Source: JAIRTY01 sp050257395 | GTDB taxonomy: Bacteria > Actinomycetota > Actinomycetes > Streptosporangiales > Streptosporangiaceae | NCBI GenBank assembly: GCA_050257395.1 | Contig: JBLMWU010000342.1 | Coordinates: 1 to 27,094 of the forward strand | Direction of reading: 5' to 3' | Length of the DNA stretch: 27,094 nucleotides | Shown here: positions 8,262 to 15,453 of the stretch, one piece after another | Numbering within the stretch: position 1 is the first letter of the stretch | How the letters are laid out: every line of letters begins with the position of its first letter | Notes under the pieces: generated by a model | What the model saw: only the letters and a program-made list of their open reading frames with translations | What the model was told of the DNA's origin: nothing | Database searches by the model: none | Program-made: the position numbers and the translations under genes

Positions 8262-9122
8262 GTGGCTGACTCGTTCGCGGACCGGTTCGCGGCGGCGCGG
8301 TCCCGGTACGGGCCGCTGGTGTGGGGGCTGGACCCGTCGGGCCCGCTGCTGGAGGCGTGGGGGGTCGGCGACTCCCCCGACGGCCTCGACCGCTTCACCG
8401 ACATCGTGCTGGAGGCGGCGGCCGGCACGGTCGGGCTGGTGAAGCCGCAGTCGGCGTTCTTCGAGCGGCACGGCTGGCGGGGCGCGCGCACGCTGCAGCG
8501 CCTGCTCGCCAGTGCGCGCAGCGCCGGGCTGCTGGCGATCCTGGACGTCAAGCGCGGTGACGTCGGCACCACCAACGACGCCTACGCGGAGGCGTTCCTC
8601 GGCGCGGGCGCCCCTTACGAGGCCGACGCCGTGACCGTGCACCCCTACCTCGGGCTCGGCGCGATGGGGAGCTTCGTGTCCCGCGCGCACGAGGCCGGCT
8701 CGTGCCTGCTGATCGTGACCCGGTCGTCCAACCCGGAGGGCCGCACCGTGCAGGCCGCCCGCTGCGGCGGGCACAGCGTGGAGGAGACCCTGCTGCGCGG
8801 CATCGGCGCGCTCAACGCCGAACTCGCCCCCGGCCGCATCGGCCCCGTCGGTGCCGTCATCGGCCCCACCCACCTGCAGCCGGGCCTGGACCTGCCCGCG
8901 GCCAGCGCGCTGTTCCTCGCGCCGGGTGTCGGCGCGCAGGGCGCCACCCCGGGAAACGTGGCGCGGGTCTTCGCGGCCTGCCCGGACCGGGTGATGCCGA
9001 GCGCGTCCCGGTCCCTGCTCATCCCCGGCCCGGACCGGCACGCCCTGCGCGCCGCGGTCGCCGCCCTGGCCGCCGAGTTCCGGTCGCTGCTGCCCGGCCC
9101 GGGCGCACCCGGCAGCGCCTGA
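8262..9122 (+). CDS. pyrF: Orotidine 5'-phosphate decarboxylase, type 2
   Basis: 286 residues, the length of the mycobacterial/myxococcal (type 2) OMP decarboxylases. It makes UMP from OMP in the last step of pyrimidine synthesis. The active site is AILDVKRGDVGTT, with Asp95, Lys97 and Asp100. WGLDPSG (21-27), VKPQSAFFERHG (60-71), VTVHPYLG (124-131), the phosphate-binding VGAVIG and FLAPGVGAQG complete the barrel. The GTG at 8262 was chosen because the family begins about there. It has no ribosome binding site but a GATGCT box six bases upstream, which suggests a leaderless mRNA. In many actinobacteria pyrF sits in a pyr operon; here it is solitary, between a VOC gene and a methyltransferase gene. 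Confidence 0.93.
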   Translation: MADSFADRFAAARSRYGPLVWGLDPSGPLLEAWGVGDSPDGLDRFTDIVLEAAAGTVGLVKPQSAFFERHGWRGARTLQRLLASARSAGLLAILDVKRGDVGTTNDAYAEAFLGAGAPYEADAVTVHPYLGLGAMGSFVSRAHEAGSCLLIVTRSSNPEGRTVQAARCGGHSVEETLLRGIGALNAELAPGRIGPVGAVIGPTHLQPGLDLPAASALFLAPGVGAQGATPGNVARVFAACPDRVMPSASRSLLIPGPDRHALRAAVAALAAEFRSLLPGPGAPGSA

Positions 9123-9182
9123 CCGCCCGCAGTACCTGACCGTCCGCAGTGCCTGGCCGTCCGCAGTGCCTGACCAGCCGGG
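9117..9182. repeat. 17-bp tandem repeat, nearly four copies, at the pyrF stop codon
   Basis: Units at 9117-9133, 9134-9150 and 9151-9167, plus a partial copy at 9168-9182. The consensus is GCCTGACCGTCCGCAGT, with one or two changes per unit. The first unit contains the pyrF TGA. The array fills most of the gap before the methyltransferase gene. Confidence 0.8.
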
Positions 9183-9233
9183 TGCAATAGCCGGGGCCGC
9201 GGCAGGCGTTCCTCTTGCAGGAGAGGAGCGCAC

Positions 9234-9908
9234 GTGGACAGAGAACTGGGTGCCGGCACCGGACCGGGTGTGATCACGCCGGACGGCTGCGCGGTGGACT
9301 TCTACGCGCTGCTGCCGGGCATGGGCGAGCCGGAGATCATCAACGCCGCCGTGCCCGCTGGCGCGTCCATCCTGGAGCTGGGCTGCGGCACCGGCCGGCT
9401 GCTGCGGCCGCTGGCCGCCTTCGGCCACCCGGTCACCGGCGTGGACGAGTCCCCCGAGATGCTCGCCCGGATCCCGGACCTGCCGACCGCCTGCTCCCGG
9501 ATCGAGGGCCTGCGGCTGGACCGCACGTTCGGCGCGGTGCTGCTGGCCAGCAACATGGTCAACTCCAGCCCGGCGGTGCGGCGGGAGTTCCTGGCGACCT
9601 GCCGGCGGCACGTGGCCGACGGCGGCATCGTCGTGCTGCAGCAGCACGACCCGGCCTGGTTCGACGCGGTGACGACCGACACCCTGGTCGTCGGCGACAT
9701 CACCCGGGTCATCCGCTCCGCCGAGCCGGCCGGGCGGCAGATCCGGGTGCTGGTCGAGTACCAGGTCGGTGACCGGGTCTGGACGCACGCCTTCAGTCCA
9801 TACCGGATAGGGAACGAGGAGCTCGAAGCCGATCTCGCGTCGGCGGGCCTGGCTTTCGGCGGGTGGCTCACGGACAACCACGCCTGGTTCACCGCCCACC
9901 CGGCCTGA
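9234..9908 (+). CDS. Class I SAM-dependent methyltransferase
   Basis: 224 residues. Motif I is ILELGCGTGRLLRPLA (about 46-61). VTGVDESPEML at about 67-77 holds the acidic residue that binds the ribose of SAM. Motif II/III is FGAVLLASNMVN, followed by ADGGIVVLQQHDP. These define a Rossmann-fold class I methyltransferase; the substrate is unknown. The GTG start follows a strong GGAGAGGAG site at 9219-9227. The gene is downstream of pyrF in the same direction but separated by a tandem repeat, so linkage to pyrimidine synthesis is not implied. It ends 18 bases from the converging GNAT gene. Confidence 0.85.
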   Translation: MDRELGAGTGPGVITPDGCAVDFYALLPGMGEPEIINAAVPAGASILELGCGTGRLLRPLAAFGHPVTGVDESPEMLARIPDLPTACSRIEGLRLDRTFGAVLLASNMVNSSPAVRREFLATCRRHVADGGIVVLQQHDPAWFDAVTTDTLVVGDITRVIRSAEPAGRQIRVLVEYQVGDRVWTHAFSPYRIGNEELEADLASAGLAFGGWLTDNHAWFTAHPA

Positions 9909-9926
9909 CCCCGGCCGGGACGGCTC

Positions 9927-10445
9927 TCATGGGAGCGGGCGGCGGTACCTGACCTCGCTGATCCGGAACCCGCGGCTGTCGTCGTCCAGGGTTCCCCCGT
10001 CGGCGGCCCAGCCGCCCGCTTCGTAGAACCGGCGGGCCCGCGCGTTGGTGCCGAGCACCCACAGGATCGCCTCGGCGTACCCCGCCTGCGTGAGCCGCGC
10101 GAGGGCGGCCGCCATCAGCCGGCCGCCGGTCCCCCGGCCCCACGCCTCCGGCAGCAGGTAGATAGCCCGGACCTCGCCCACCCGTGCCGGGTCTTCGTCC
10201 TCGGCGCGGGCCGGGCCGAACCCCGCGAAGCCGGCCAGGGCGCCGTCCTCCTCGGCGACCAGCACCCCGCTGCGGGACCAGTCCAGCTCCCGCAGCGACC
10301 GCTCCCAGCCGGCGGCCCGGGCGGCCGGGTCGAGCCCGTCGAGGTACTCCTGCGGCATCAGCCCCCGGTAGGCCCCCTGCCAGGACCGCACGTGCACGAC
10401 CGCGATCCGCCCGGCGTCCGCCGCCGTGGCCGGCCTGATCTCCAT
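9927..10445 (-). CDS. GNAT family N-acetyltransferase
   Basis: 172 residues. It opens MEIRPATAADAGRIAVVHV and SWQGAYRGLMP, as in many small GNAT enzymes. Motif A is EVRAIYLLPEAWGRGTGGRLM (91-111), which contains the acetyl-CoA pyrophosphate loop GRGTGG. Motif B, ILWVLGTNARARRFYEAGGW (137-156), is also present. The acceptor (amine, aminoglycoside or protein) is unknown. The ATG at 10445 follows a GGGGGG run and starts exactly at the fold; longer in-frame openings upstream read Gly/Arg/Pro-rich and are not supported. It is divergent from the YqeY-like gene across a 196-base gap. Confidence 0.87.
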   Translation of the reverse strand: MEIRPATAADAGRIAVVHVRSWQGAYRGLMPQEYLDGLDPAARAAGWERSLRELDWSRSGVLVAEEDGALAGFAGFGPARAEDEDPARVGEVRAIYLLPEAWGRGTGGRLMAAALARLTQAGYAEAILWVLGTNARARRFYEAGGWAADGGTLDDDSRGFRISEVRYRRPLP

Positions 10446-10641
10446 CCCCCCATTGTCGCCGGGCCGCGGGTGCACCCCGGAGCCGGCGCAGCGGCCCGCC
10501 GCCTTTCCCCGTGGACCCCTGAATAACGGCCGCCCGGCTCGCGTGCCCCGGCATCCCGGCTGGCCCGCTCCCTGATCGGGCGCCGTCATCCAGCGGCCCT
10601 AGACTTCGTTCCCGTGTTCCTCACTGCCGGAAGCAGGAACG

Positions 10642-11052
10642 ATGACACCTGAACCCGCAGCCGGGCAGGCAGACAGCGCGGCAGCACTCCGCGCGGGGCT
10701 GCAGCGTGACCTGACCGCCGCCATGAAGGCCCGCGATCCCGATGCTGTTGCCGCGCTCCGCGGCGCCCTCGCCGCCATCGGCAACGCGGAAGCGGTCGCA
10801 GCGCCGGCCTGCGGCCCGGCCGCGACGAGCGAGCATTTCGCCGGCGCCCGCAGCGGGCTGGGCGCCGCGGAAGCGGCCCGGCGGGAACTCGGCAGCCGCG
10901 ACCTGCACGCGATCCTGCGCGGCCAGGTTGACGAACACAGCCGCGAGGCCGACCACTACGACACCCTCGGCCAGGCGGACGCCGCCGGGCGGCTGCGGCG
11001 GCAGGCACGCGTCATCGCCGCCTATCTCCCGCCGGACGACGCCGGCCGCTGA
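10642..11052 (+). CDS. GatB/YqeY-domain protein
   Basis: 136 residues. Residues about 17-52 read LRAGLQRDLTAAMKARDPDAVAALRGALAAIGNAEAV, the conserved helical start of YqeY proteins. Later, RRELGSRDLHAILRGQVDEHSREADHYDTLGQADAAGRLRRQARVIAAYLP matches the helical tail domain shared with GatB. YqeY-like proteins may bind tRNA or aminoacyl-tRNA, but their role is not settled. AGGAA lies five bases before the ATG. The middle (about 53-77, Ala-rich) is less conserved. The gene converges with the metallophosphoesterase gene, 38 bases apart. Confidence 0.85.
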   Translation: MTPEPAAGQADSAAALRAGLQRDLTAAMKARDPDAVAALRGALAAIGNAEAVAAPACGPAATSEHFAGARSGLGAAEAARRELGSRDLHAILRGQVDEHSREADHYDTLGQADAAGRLRRQARVIAAYLPPDDAGR

Positions 11053-11090
11053 GCCCGCCACCGGCACAGCCCGTCCGGCCGCCCCAGCGG

Positions 11091-12032
11091 TCAGTGGCAG
11101 CTGGTGACGCCGGAGTCGGTGAAGGTCTGGCCGGCCACCGGCAGGAACTTCCAGCGGTACCAGCCGGGCCCGAGGGTCAGCTGCAGCGCGCCGAAAGTGG
11201 TGTTGTTGCGGACCTCGCTGTTCGCCTTCACGCCCGCGAACTTGTGCAGATGCGCACCGCCCGTGCCCACGACGAACTCGCGGATTCCCTTGGTGCTGCG
11301 CTTGCCGGACGGCGTCTGGCGGGCGAAGCGCTCGTACTGGTGCCAGTGCCCGCCCAGGACCACGTCCGCGTGCGCCTTGAACAGATCGTCCCAGGCCGGC
11401 CGCATGGCGGCGTTGACGCCGTGCCGTCCGGAGGAGAAGAGCGGGTTGTGCCAGTAGGCGAGGGTGCAGCGCGCCGCATGCGCCTTGAGGACGTGGCGCA
11501 GCCACGTCTCCTGGGGTGACCCGGGGCCGCAGCCGCCGCTGATGAAGCCGCAGTTCGAGTTCAGCACGACGATGTGCCAGCTGCCGCGGCGGTAGTCGTA
11601 GTAGCCCTTGCCGCGCTGGCCGGCCAGCTGGCCGAAGTAGCTGAAGTAGGGCCCCGCGTGATGGTCCGGGGTGTACTCCCAGTTGCCCGGGGTGGGCCTG
11701 GTCCGGGACCGGTACCTGCCCCAGGTCGGGTTGTAGCACTGCGCGAAAGCCTGACCGCTGGTGGGGCCGTTGACCTCATCCCCGAGCGCCGCCACCGTCG
11801 CGTGGTGGTGCGCGCTGATCGCGGTCCCGAGGACCTTGGCAGTGGCGACCGCGCTGTGCGAGGGCCGGTGCGCCTTGTCCGGGCTGCAGGCCACGTCACC
11901 GGCTGCGAGCAGCGTCTGTGCTGGCGCCGCGGCCCGCTGCCAGCCGGCCGCGGCGGGCAGGCCCGGCTGCAGCGCGCTCAGCGCGGCTGCGAACGGCAGC
12001 ACCGCTGCCGTGGCAAGCGCCCGTGTCCGCAC
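11091..12032 (-). CDS. Secreted calcineurin-like metallophosphoesterase with an altered GNHE motif
   Basis: 313 residues. The N-terminus (MRTRALATAAVLPFAAALSA...) is a Sec signal peptide with cleavage probably near 30. Metal-binding motifs appear in order: GDVA (45-48), GDE (84-86), GNWE (116-119), YWHNP with His195, and GGHWH with His229 and His231. This is the purple-acid-phosphatase/calcineurin-like fold, acting outside the membrane on a phosphomonoester or diester. The usual GNH(D/E) reads GNWE here: the metal-binding Asn is kept but the general-acid His is Trp. The GTG start follows GGGGAGGG. It lies 65 bases after the permease gene on the same strand, so it may be the last gene of that series, though the gap could hold its own promoter. 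Confidence 0.88.
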   Translation of the reverse strand: MRTRALATAAVLPFAAALSALQPGLPAAAGWQRAAAPAQTLLAAGDVACSPDKAHRPSHSAVATAKVLGTAISAHHHATVAALGDEVNGPTSGQAFAQCYNPTWGRYRSRTRPTPGNWEYTPDHHAGPYFSYFGQLAGQRGKGYYDYRRGSWHIVVLNSNCGFISGGCGPGSPQETWLRHVLKAHAARCTLAYWHNPLFSSGRHGVNAAMRPAWDDLFKAHADVVLGGHWHQYERFARQTPSGKRSTKGIREFVVGTGGAHLHKFAGVKANSEVRNNTTFGALQLTLGPGWYRWKFLPVAGQTFTDSGVTSCH

Positions 12033-12097
12033 AGGAGCCCTCCCCGTCCCCGCCAGGCAGCCTTTGATAACTCCGCGTAATCACCAGTGACGGAATG

Positions 12098-13279
12098 CTA
12101 ACAGGATGGCGCGGAGGCGCCAGCCATGACGGGCGGTGAGGGGCGCGCGTCAGGTGAGTTCGCCGGGCAGCCGGGATGGTCAGCGCCGGGTGCCCGCGGG
12201 CTGGCGCGCCGCGCCGCTGGGAGTTCCGGTGCCCGCGGGCTGGTCAGGCTGCGGCTCCTGGCGGCCGGGCATGGCGGATGGAAGATCCCGGCCAGGGCGA
12301 GCGCGACCAGGCCGGCCAGCGCCCAGCCGGACAGGACCAGCAGCGGCCCGGTGATGGCGTTGCCGCTGAAGTAGACGGTGTTCTGCACGGCGGGCAGGGC
12401 GGAGCCCGCGGGCAGCGCCCGGCCGAGGTCGGCGTACCAGGGGGTGATCATGTGCGGGCCCAGCGTGGTGCCGGAGGAGGCGATGCCGACCGGGACGAAC
12501 AGCAGGAAGATCACCGCGTAGCCGAGCCCCCGGCCCCAGCGGGCCGCGGCGGCAATGGCAACCGTGGCGGCGAAGGCCAGCAGCGTGCCGACGCCGAACA
12601 GGCCCCATGGCGCCCCGGTGAGCGCCCCGATCGCCGGGTCGGCGATGGCGGTCGCCACCGCGGCGACGATGGCCGCGTAGACCGCGGACGAGATGATCTG
12701 GCCGATCGGGCGCATGGCCTTGCCGAACCGGTTCACCAGCATGTTGCCGAAGAGCAGGCTCGGGGCGAGCAGGGCGGTGACGAAGAACACCTGCGACAGG
12801 CCCTGGGGGTCGCCGGGCGGCAGCGGGCGGATGTCCTGCACGGCGAGAGGCAGGCCCGTGCCGCGGGTGGCAGCCTGCACGTCCTTGACCGTGGCAGTGG
12901 TGGTGGCCTGGCTGGTGGCGGTCGCGACCAGCAGCAGCTGGCGGGCCGGGCCGGGCACCAGGGCGGCGTCGACCCCGCGCGTGAGGATGGCGCTGCGGGC
13001 GGCCGCCGCGGTCGGGTAGCGGGTGACGACATAGCCGCCCGGCCGCACGCGGGCCAGGCCCGTGCCCAGGCGGGCCGCCTCGGCGGCGGTGCCGGCCACC
13101 CCGACCGGCAGCGAGCGCGGGCCGGGAGCGTGCAGGGCGCCGATGAAGGAGACCACGAACACCAGGCTGATCAGGGTGGCGCCGATCGCCCCGAGCAGGG
13201 TGTCCCGGGTCCGGCGCCGCGCCTGCTGGCGGGCTGCCGCCGACCGGACCCGGCGGCCCCCACTGCCGGGTGGACCCAT
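12098..13279 (-). CDS. ABC-2 / YhgE-Pip-like exporter-type membrane protein
   Basis: 393 residues. An Arg-rich cytoplasmic start is followed by one membrane segment (about 27-49), then an outside domain of about 110 residues. This contains PVGVAG and YPTAAAARSAILTRGVDAALV, which resembles the extracytoplasmic domain of ABC-2/YhgE/DUF3533 proteins. About five membrane segments follow (165-182, 195-215, 228-247, 252-268, 308-333). The last about 55 residues are Pro/Ala/Ser/Arg-rich and look disordered. No ATPase gene is adjacent, so it may be a DUF3533-type protein working without one. The start could be ATG 13279 or GTG 13291. It follows the YihY gene by 77 bases and is probably in the same transcription unit. 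Confidence 0.7.
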   Translation of the reverse strand: MGPPGSGGRRVRSAAARQQARRRTRDTLLGAIGATLISLVFVVSFIGALHAPGPRSLPVGVAGTAAEAARLGTGLARVRPGGYVVTRYPTAAAARSAILTRGVDAALVPGPARQLLLVATATSQATTTATVKDVQAATRGTGLPLAVQDIRPLPPGDPQGLSQVFFVTALLAPSLLFGNMLVNRFGKAMRPIGQIISSAVYAAIVAAVATAIADPAIGALTGAPWGLFGVGTLLAFAATVAIAAAARWGRGLGYAVIFLLFVPVGIASSGTTLGPHMITPWYADLGRALPAGSALPAVQNTVYFSGNAITGPLLVLSGWALAGLVALALAGIFHPPCPAARSRSLTSPRAPELPAARRASPRAPGADHPGCPANSPDARPSPPVMAGASAPSC

Positions 13280-13356
13280 GCCGTGCGTCACCGTCCCGAT
13301 CTTTCCCCGCGCCCTGCCAGGGCAACATCGCCCAGTAAGGGTGAAATCACCCCCGG

Positions 13357-14406
13357 TCAGGACGGCCAGTCGAGCGGGTCGTGATCGGCTTGCGGGGTGA
13401 ACCCGGCCGCCACCCGCACCTCCGGCCGCCGCACCTCCATGTGCGCCAGCCGCCGGAACACCAGCCGGTCCGCCTTGGTCAGCGGCGGCTGGGTCAGCGA
13501 GCGCGGCCACAGCCGGTACCGGCGGACCACGTTGATCTCCGCCGCCCACAGCGTGAGCTGCGCGCCGAGGAACAGCCACGACAGCAGGGTGATGGTGACG
13601 GCGAAGAAGCCGTAGGTGGGCTCGGCGTGCCGCAGCCCGCGCGCCACGTACCAGGTGCCGATCAGCTGCAGCGTCTCCCAGAACACGGTCGCGATGGCCG
13701 CGCCGAGCAGCACCTCGCGCACCCGCAGCGGCTCGGCGGTCAGCACCCGGAAGGCCAGGATGAACAGGCCGAGGTTGAGCACGGACGAGGCCGCGATGGT
13801 GAGGATCGTGGCCAGCTCCCCGGTGACGATCGCGGTCGCCATGGTGGCCAGCGCCGTCGACGCGATCGACGCCACCCCCAGCAGGCCGATGACGCCGAAC
13901 GTCTTGAGGTAGCGCAGCCACAGGCTGGGCCAGCGCACGAACGGGATGTTCCACACGGTGTTCATGGCGTTCTGGGCGGCCAGGCCGATGCCGACCGCGC
14001 CGTAGACGGACCCGACGACGCCGACGATCAGCGCGGTCCAGCTGCCCTTGAGCGGGTGCACCGAGGACTTGATCTGATCGCCGATGATCGGGAAGCTGCG
14101 CAGCGCGGAGTTGAACAGCCGTTCCCGCAGCGCCGGATCGCTGGACAGCACGAACCCGAGCACGGTCGCGAACAGCAGCAGCAGCGGGAACAGCGCGAAC
14201 AGGCCGTAGTAGGCCATCAGCGCGGCCTTGCCGCCCGCCTGGTCATTGCCGAACTTCTGCACCACCGCCAGCGGGAACCCGAGCAGGGGATGACGCTGCT
14301 GGAACCGGTCGAACCGGCGGACCTGCCGCTCGGCCCGGCCCACCCGGGGCGGCTGCCCGCCGTCTGCCCGCCCGCCGTCTGCCCGCTCGCCGTCTGGCTG
14401 CTCCAC
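13357..14406 (-). CDS. YihY/BrkB family inner-membrane protein
   Basis: 349 residues. The core runs from FQQRHPLLGFPLAVVQKFGNDQ through AALMAYYGLFALFPLLLLF and GSVYGAVGIGLAAQNAMNTVWNIP, then SWLFLGAQLTLWAAEINVV. This is the standard YihY/BrkB layout with six membrane segments. The family is wrongly called RNase BN in old records; its real role is unsettled (possibly transport). GTG 14406 has a fine GGGAGG site eight bases upstream, so it is preferred over the ATG at 14532, which has no ribosome binding site. The first 30 residues are hydrophilic and include an RADGG repeat. A 40-residue polar tail follows the last membrane helix. It leads the minus-strand series with the permease and is divergent from the methyltransferase gene at 14564. 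Confidence 0.85.
   Translation of the reverse strand: MEQPDGERADGGRADGGQPPRVGRAERQVRRFDRFQQRHPLLGFPLAVVQKFGNDQAGGKAALMAYYGLFALFPLLLLFATVLGFVLSSDPALRERLFNSALRSFPIIGDQIKSSVHPLKGSWTALIVGVVGSVYGAVGIGLAAQNAMNTVWNIPFVRWPSLWLRYLKTFGVIGLLGVASIASTALATMATAIVTGELATILTIAASSVLNLGLFILAFRVLTAEPLRVREVLLGAAIATVFWETLQLIGTWYVARGLRHAEPTYGFFAVTITLLSWLFLGAQLTLWAAEINVVRRYRLWPRSLTQPPLTKADRLVFRRLAHMEVRRPEVRVAAGFTPQADHDPLDWPS
14358..14402. repeat. 15-bp tandem repeat inside the YihY-family gene
   Basis: CGCCGTCTGCCCGCC at 14358-14372, CGCCGTCTGCCCGCT at 14373-14387, and a partly diverged third unit to 14402. On the coding strand it gives the repeated pentapeptide RADGG near the N-terminus of the protein. The period is a multiple of three, so copy-number change would keep the frame. 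Confidence 0.7.
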
Positions 14407-14563
14407 CGCGGCGACCTCCCTCGGCCAGGGCGGGACGCTCTGGCCCTCCGCCCCCAGCGCCCGGGCCCGCCATTCCTGCCAGTAACGGCTTCCGCATCGA
14501 GTGTCCTTCCCCCGGCAAGCGGCCTCATCCATGAACGGGTAAAGACGGGCCCCCTGGCACGGG

Positions 14564-15388
14564 ATGATGGTCCCCGTGCCCAGCGACCGGGAGCAGCTCC
14601 GCACCACGTTCGACTCCGCCGCCGCGATCTACCAGCAGGCGCGCCCCGAGTACCCGGCTGCCCTGTTCACCGACCTGAGCCGGCTGGCGCGTCTCGGCCC
14701 CGGCAGCCGGCTGCTCGAGGTGGGGTCCGCCACCGGCAAGGCCACGCTGCCGCTGGCCCGGCTCGGGTACCGGATCACCTGCCTGGAGATCGGCCCCGCG
14801 CTCGCCGCCGCGGCCCGCGCCGCCCTGGCGCCCTTCCCGGCCGTGGACGTGGTCGAGGCCGACTTCGAAAGCTGGCAGCCGCCAGGGGGCAGTTCGTTCG
14901 ATCTCATCTACGCGGCGACGGCGTGGCACTGGATCGACCCGGCGGTCCGGTACCGGCGCGCGTGGGAACTGCTGCGCCCCGGCGGTCACCTGGCGTTCTG
15001 GCAGGCGACGCACGTGTTCCCGGTGGGCGGGGACCCGTTCTTCGCCGAGATCCAGCCCGTCTACGACGAGATCGGCGAGAGCCTGCCGCCGGGCACGGCC
15101 TGGCCGAGGCCCGGCGAGCTGCCCGACGAGCGGGCCGAGATCGAGGCCAGCGGGCTGTTCACCGGCGTGCAGGTCCGCCAGTACGGCTGGGAGGTCAGCT
15201 ACACAGCGGCGGAGTACCTGCGGCTGCTGGACACGTTCTCCGGGCACATCGCCATGGCGACGAGGCAGCGCGACCGGCTCTACGGCGAGATCCGGCGGCG
15301 GCTGGCGCTCCGGCCCGGCGGCCGGGTGCGGCGGGGCTGGGGCAGCGTGCTGCACGTGGCACGCCGCCGCGACCGGGCCGGCCCGTAG
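14564..15388 (+). CDS. Class I SAM-dependent methyltransferase
   Basis: 274 residues. FDSAAAIYQQARPEYPAALF (about 16-35) is the opening typical of the UbiE/Methyltransf_11 type. Motif I is LLEVGSATGKATLPLARLG (50-68), with CLEIGPALAAAAR as the acidic loop. VVEADFESW and FDLIYAATAWHWIDP follow, then LLRPGGHLAFWQ. The C-terminal part is helical and ends in a basic tail. The substrate is unknown. ATGs at 14564 and 14567 and a GTG at 14576 compete as starts; none has a strong ribosome binding site. It is divergent from the YihY gene and converges with the sigma-BFN gene. Confidence 0.85.
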   Translation: MMVPVPSDREQLRTTFDSAAAIYQQARPEYPAALFTDLSRLARLGPGSRLLEVGSATGKATLPLARLGYRITCLEIGPALAAAARAALAPFPAVDVVEADFESWQPPGGSSFDLIYAATAWHWIDPAVRYRRAWELLRPGGHLAFWQATHVFPVGGDPFFAEIQPVYDEIGESLPPGTAWPRPGELPDERAEIEASGLFTGVQVRQYGWEVSYTAAEYLRLLDTFSGHIAMATRQRDRLYGEIRRRLALRPGGRVRRGWGSVLHVARRRDRAGP

Positions 15389-15423
15389 CCGGCGCGCGCA
15401 GAACCGTGCGAGCGCGCAGGGTT

Positions 15424-15446
15424 GCGCACGCGGCCGGTGCGTGCGC
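15424..15446. terminator. Hairpin between convergent genes, possible bidirectional terminator
   Basis: GCGCACGC, seven-base loop, GCGTGCGC: a perfect eight-base stem in the 65-base gap between the methyltransferase stop and the sigma-BFN stop. No T-run follows, only TT, which is common for terminator-like hairpins in high-GC actinomycetes. Confidence 0.5.
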
Positions 15447-15453
15447 TTCCGGG

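Noticed and set aside
8118..9899. Long minus-strand open frame opposite pyrF and the methyltransferase
   Set aside because: No ribosome binding site, low-complexity translation, and both plus-strand genes carry complete catalytic motifs.
13280..13954. N-terminal extension of the permease into the YihY gene
   Set aside because: The extension is Arg/Gly/Ala-rich, overlaps the YihY coding region on the same strand in another frame, and the membrane domain begins after 13279.
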